From positions 1 through 5,165 of the forward strand of contig JAIVFU010000294.1 in the NCBI GenBank assembly GCA_020829485.1: 5,165 nt of DNA, read 5' to 3'. The stretch comes from Nostoc sp. CHAB 5834. GTDB taxonomy: Bacteria; Cyanobacteriota; Cyanobacteriia; Cyanobacteriales; Nostocaceae. A program made the translations under genes and the position numbers. This document shows, one piece after another, positions 4,717 to 5,165 of this stretch; within the stretch, counting starts at the first letter, position 1; every line of letters starts with the position of its first letter. The notes beneath the pieces were generated by a model. It was not told the origin of the DNA, did not search any database, and was given only the letters and a program-made list of their open reading frames with translations.

Positions 4717-5165
4717 ATGGAATTTAAAGAACAATTGCACAAACTAGCAACAGAAAGAAACACACCTTGTGTAAGTATTTCCTTGAATACACATCGTACG
4801 CATCCAGACAATGTGAAAGACGATACAGTATTAAGAGCTCTCTTAAAGGAAGCAGAAGAAAGAGTAATTTCTGAATTTGGTAAAAGGCCCGTTGCTTCTC
4901 TTTTGGAGAAAATAGAAAGTGTTGCTTCTGAAATAGATGTAAACTATAATTTAGATAGTTTACATCTATTTCTTTCAAACGACACGAAAGAAATCATCAA
5001 ATCGTCTTGGCACACCAGTAATGAAGGTGTATACATCTCAGATAGCTTCGCTGTGCGTCCGATCATTAAATCATTTAACAGGAGCGAAATTTATTTGTTG
5101 ATGGTACTTTCTCAAAATGGTGTTCAACTGTATGAAGCAATGAATGACGAGATTGTAAAAGAAAT
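4717..5165 (+). CDS. baeRF-family (archaeo-eukaryotic release-factor-like) protein, 3' end outside the window
   Basis: An ATG at 4717 opens a frame with no stop up to the window edge, giving 149 complete codons of an incomplete gene. The N terminus has the pattern of bacterial archaeo-eukaryotic release factor-like proteins: a helix, then PCVSISLNTHR (the family's CVSIYLPTHR-type strand), a Leu/Glu-rich helix (LRALLKEAEERV), NLDSLHLFLSND (family-like DGLALFLS), an SFAVRPIIKSF segment (FxxKPLL-like) and IYLLMVLSQNGVQLYEA (YLLxLSxNxVxLYE). These proteins share the eRF1/Pelota fold and have been proposed to act in ribosome rescue or translation quality control; their activity in bacteria is largely inferred. 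The C-terminal half is not visible, so the subfamily cannot be set. Codons are strongly AT-biased (GAA, AAA, TTA), unlike the antiporter and rhodopsin genes. The start has no Shine-Dalgarno sequence, only an A-rich leader. Codons 72-85 contain a perfect palindrome. Confidence 0.72.
   Translation, partial: MEFKEQLHKLATERNTPCVSISLNTHRTHPDNVKDDTVLRALLKEAEERVISEFGKRPVASLLEKIESVASEIDVNYNLDSLHLFLSNDTKEIIKSSWHTSNEGVYISDSFAVRPIIKSFNRSEIYLLMVLSQNGVQLYEAMNDEIVKE
4930..4972. repeat. Perfect 18-bp inverted repeat inside the baeRF-like gene
   Basis: GAAATAGATGTAAACTAT (4930-4947) is exactly complementary to ATAGTTTACATCTATTTC (4955-4972) around the 7-base loop AATTTAG. The left arm coincides with codons 72-77; the right arm is out of phase with the codons. 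The frame stays open through it and the encoded EIDVNYNLDSLHLF fits the family pattern. It could form a cruciform in DNA or a long mRNA hairpin. Confidence 0.9.

Noticed and set aside
4724..4978. 84-codon minus-strand frame opposite the baeRF-like gene
   Set aside because: The plus strand gives a family-like protein; this antisense product is low-complexity and includes the palindrome.

Overview
The window looks like chromosomal DNA from a Bacteroidota bacterium, most likely a Cytophagales/Spirosoma-type organism. The evidence is an NDQ-type light-driven sodium-pump rhodopsin closely resembling KR2 of Krokinobacter, starts without clear Shine-Dalgarno sequences, a TAnnTTTG-like promoter element, and a lipoprotein and a cation antiporter in styles common in that phylum. 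This placement is inferred from gene content, not from a marker gene.

Layout: (1) 1-549 has no intact gene. It contains convincing RNA-type stem-loops and ends in a short reading frame that may be the first codons of a group II intron reverse transcriptase, so it may be the 5' part of a truncated group II intron. (2) 620-1192 (+) encodes a small lipoprotein with a leucine-heptad coiled coil. (3) 1214-3295 (+) starts 21 bases after that stop and encodes a CPA2-family cation:proton antiporter with two C-terminal UspA-like domains; the two genes are probably co-transcribed. (4) 3332-4174 (-) is convergent with the antiporter and encodes the sodium-pump rhodopsin. The two genes end 36 bases apart and share a set of inverted repeats. 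(5) 4175-4716 is intergenic, mostly AT-rich, with a possible rhodopsin promoter. (6) 4717-5165 (+) is the start of a gene cut by the window edge, encoding a baeRF-like (archaeo-eukaryotic release-factor-like) protein. It carries a perfect 18-bp inverted repeat inside its coding sequence.

Working together: the rhodopsin would export Na+ in light, and the neighbouring antiporter could exchange monovalent cations for protons, with Usp-like domains as a possible regulatory input. The neighbourhood therefore suggests a local ion-homeostasis or bioenergetic module, but the antiporter's cation is not known from sequence. No retinal or carotenoid synthesis gene (blh, crtY) is in the window, so chromophore must come from elsewhere in the genome. 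The most notable points are the full NDQ set of residues combined with changed residues at the cytoplasmic ion-uptake cavity (KR2 N61 to Ser, G263 to Ser), the conserved helix-E glycine that could admit a carotenoid antenna, and the intragenic 18-bp palindrome.
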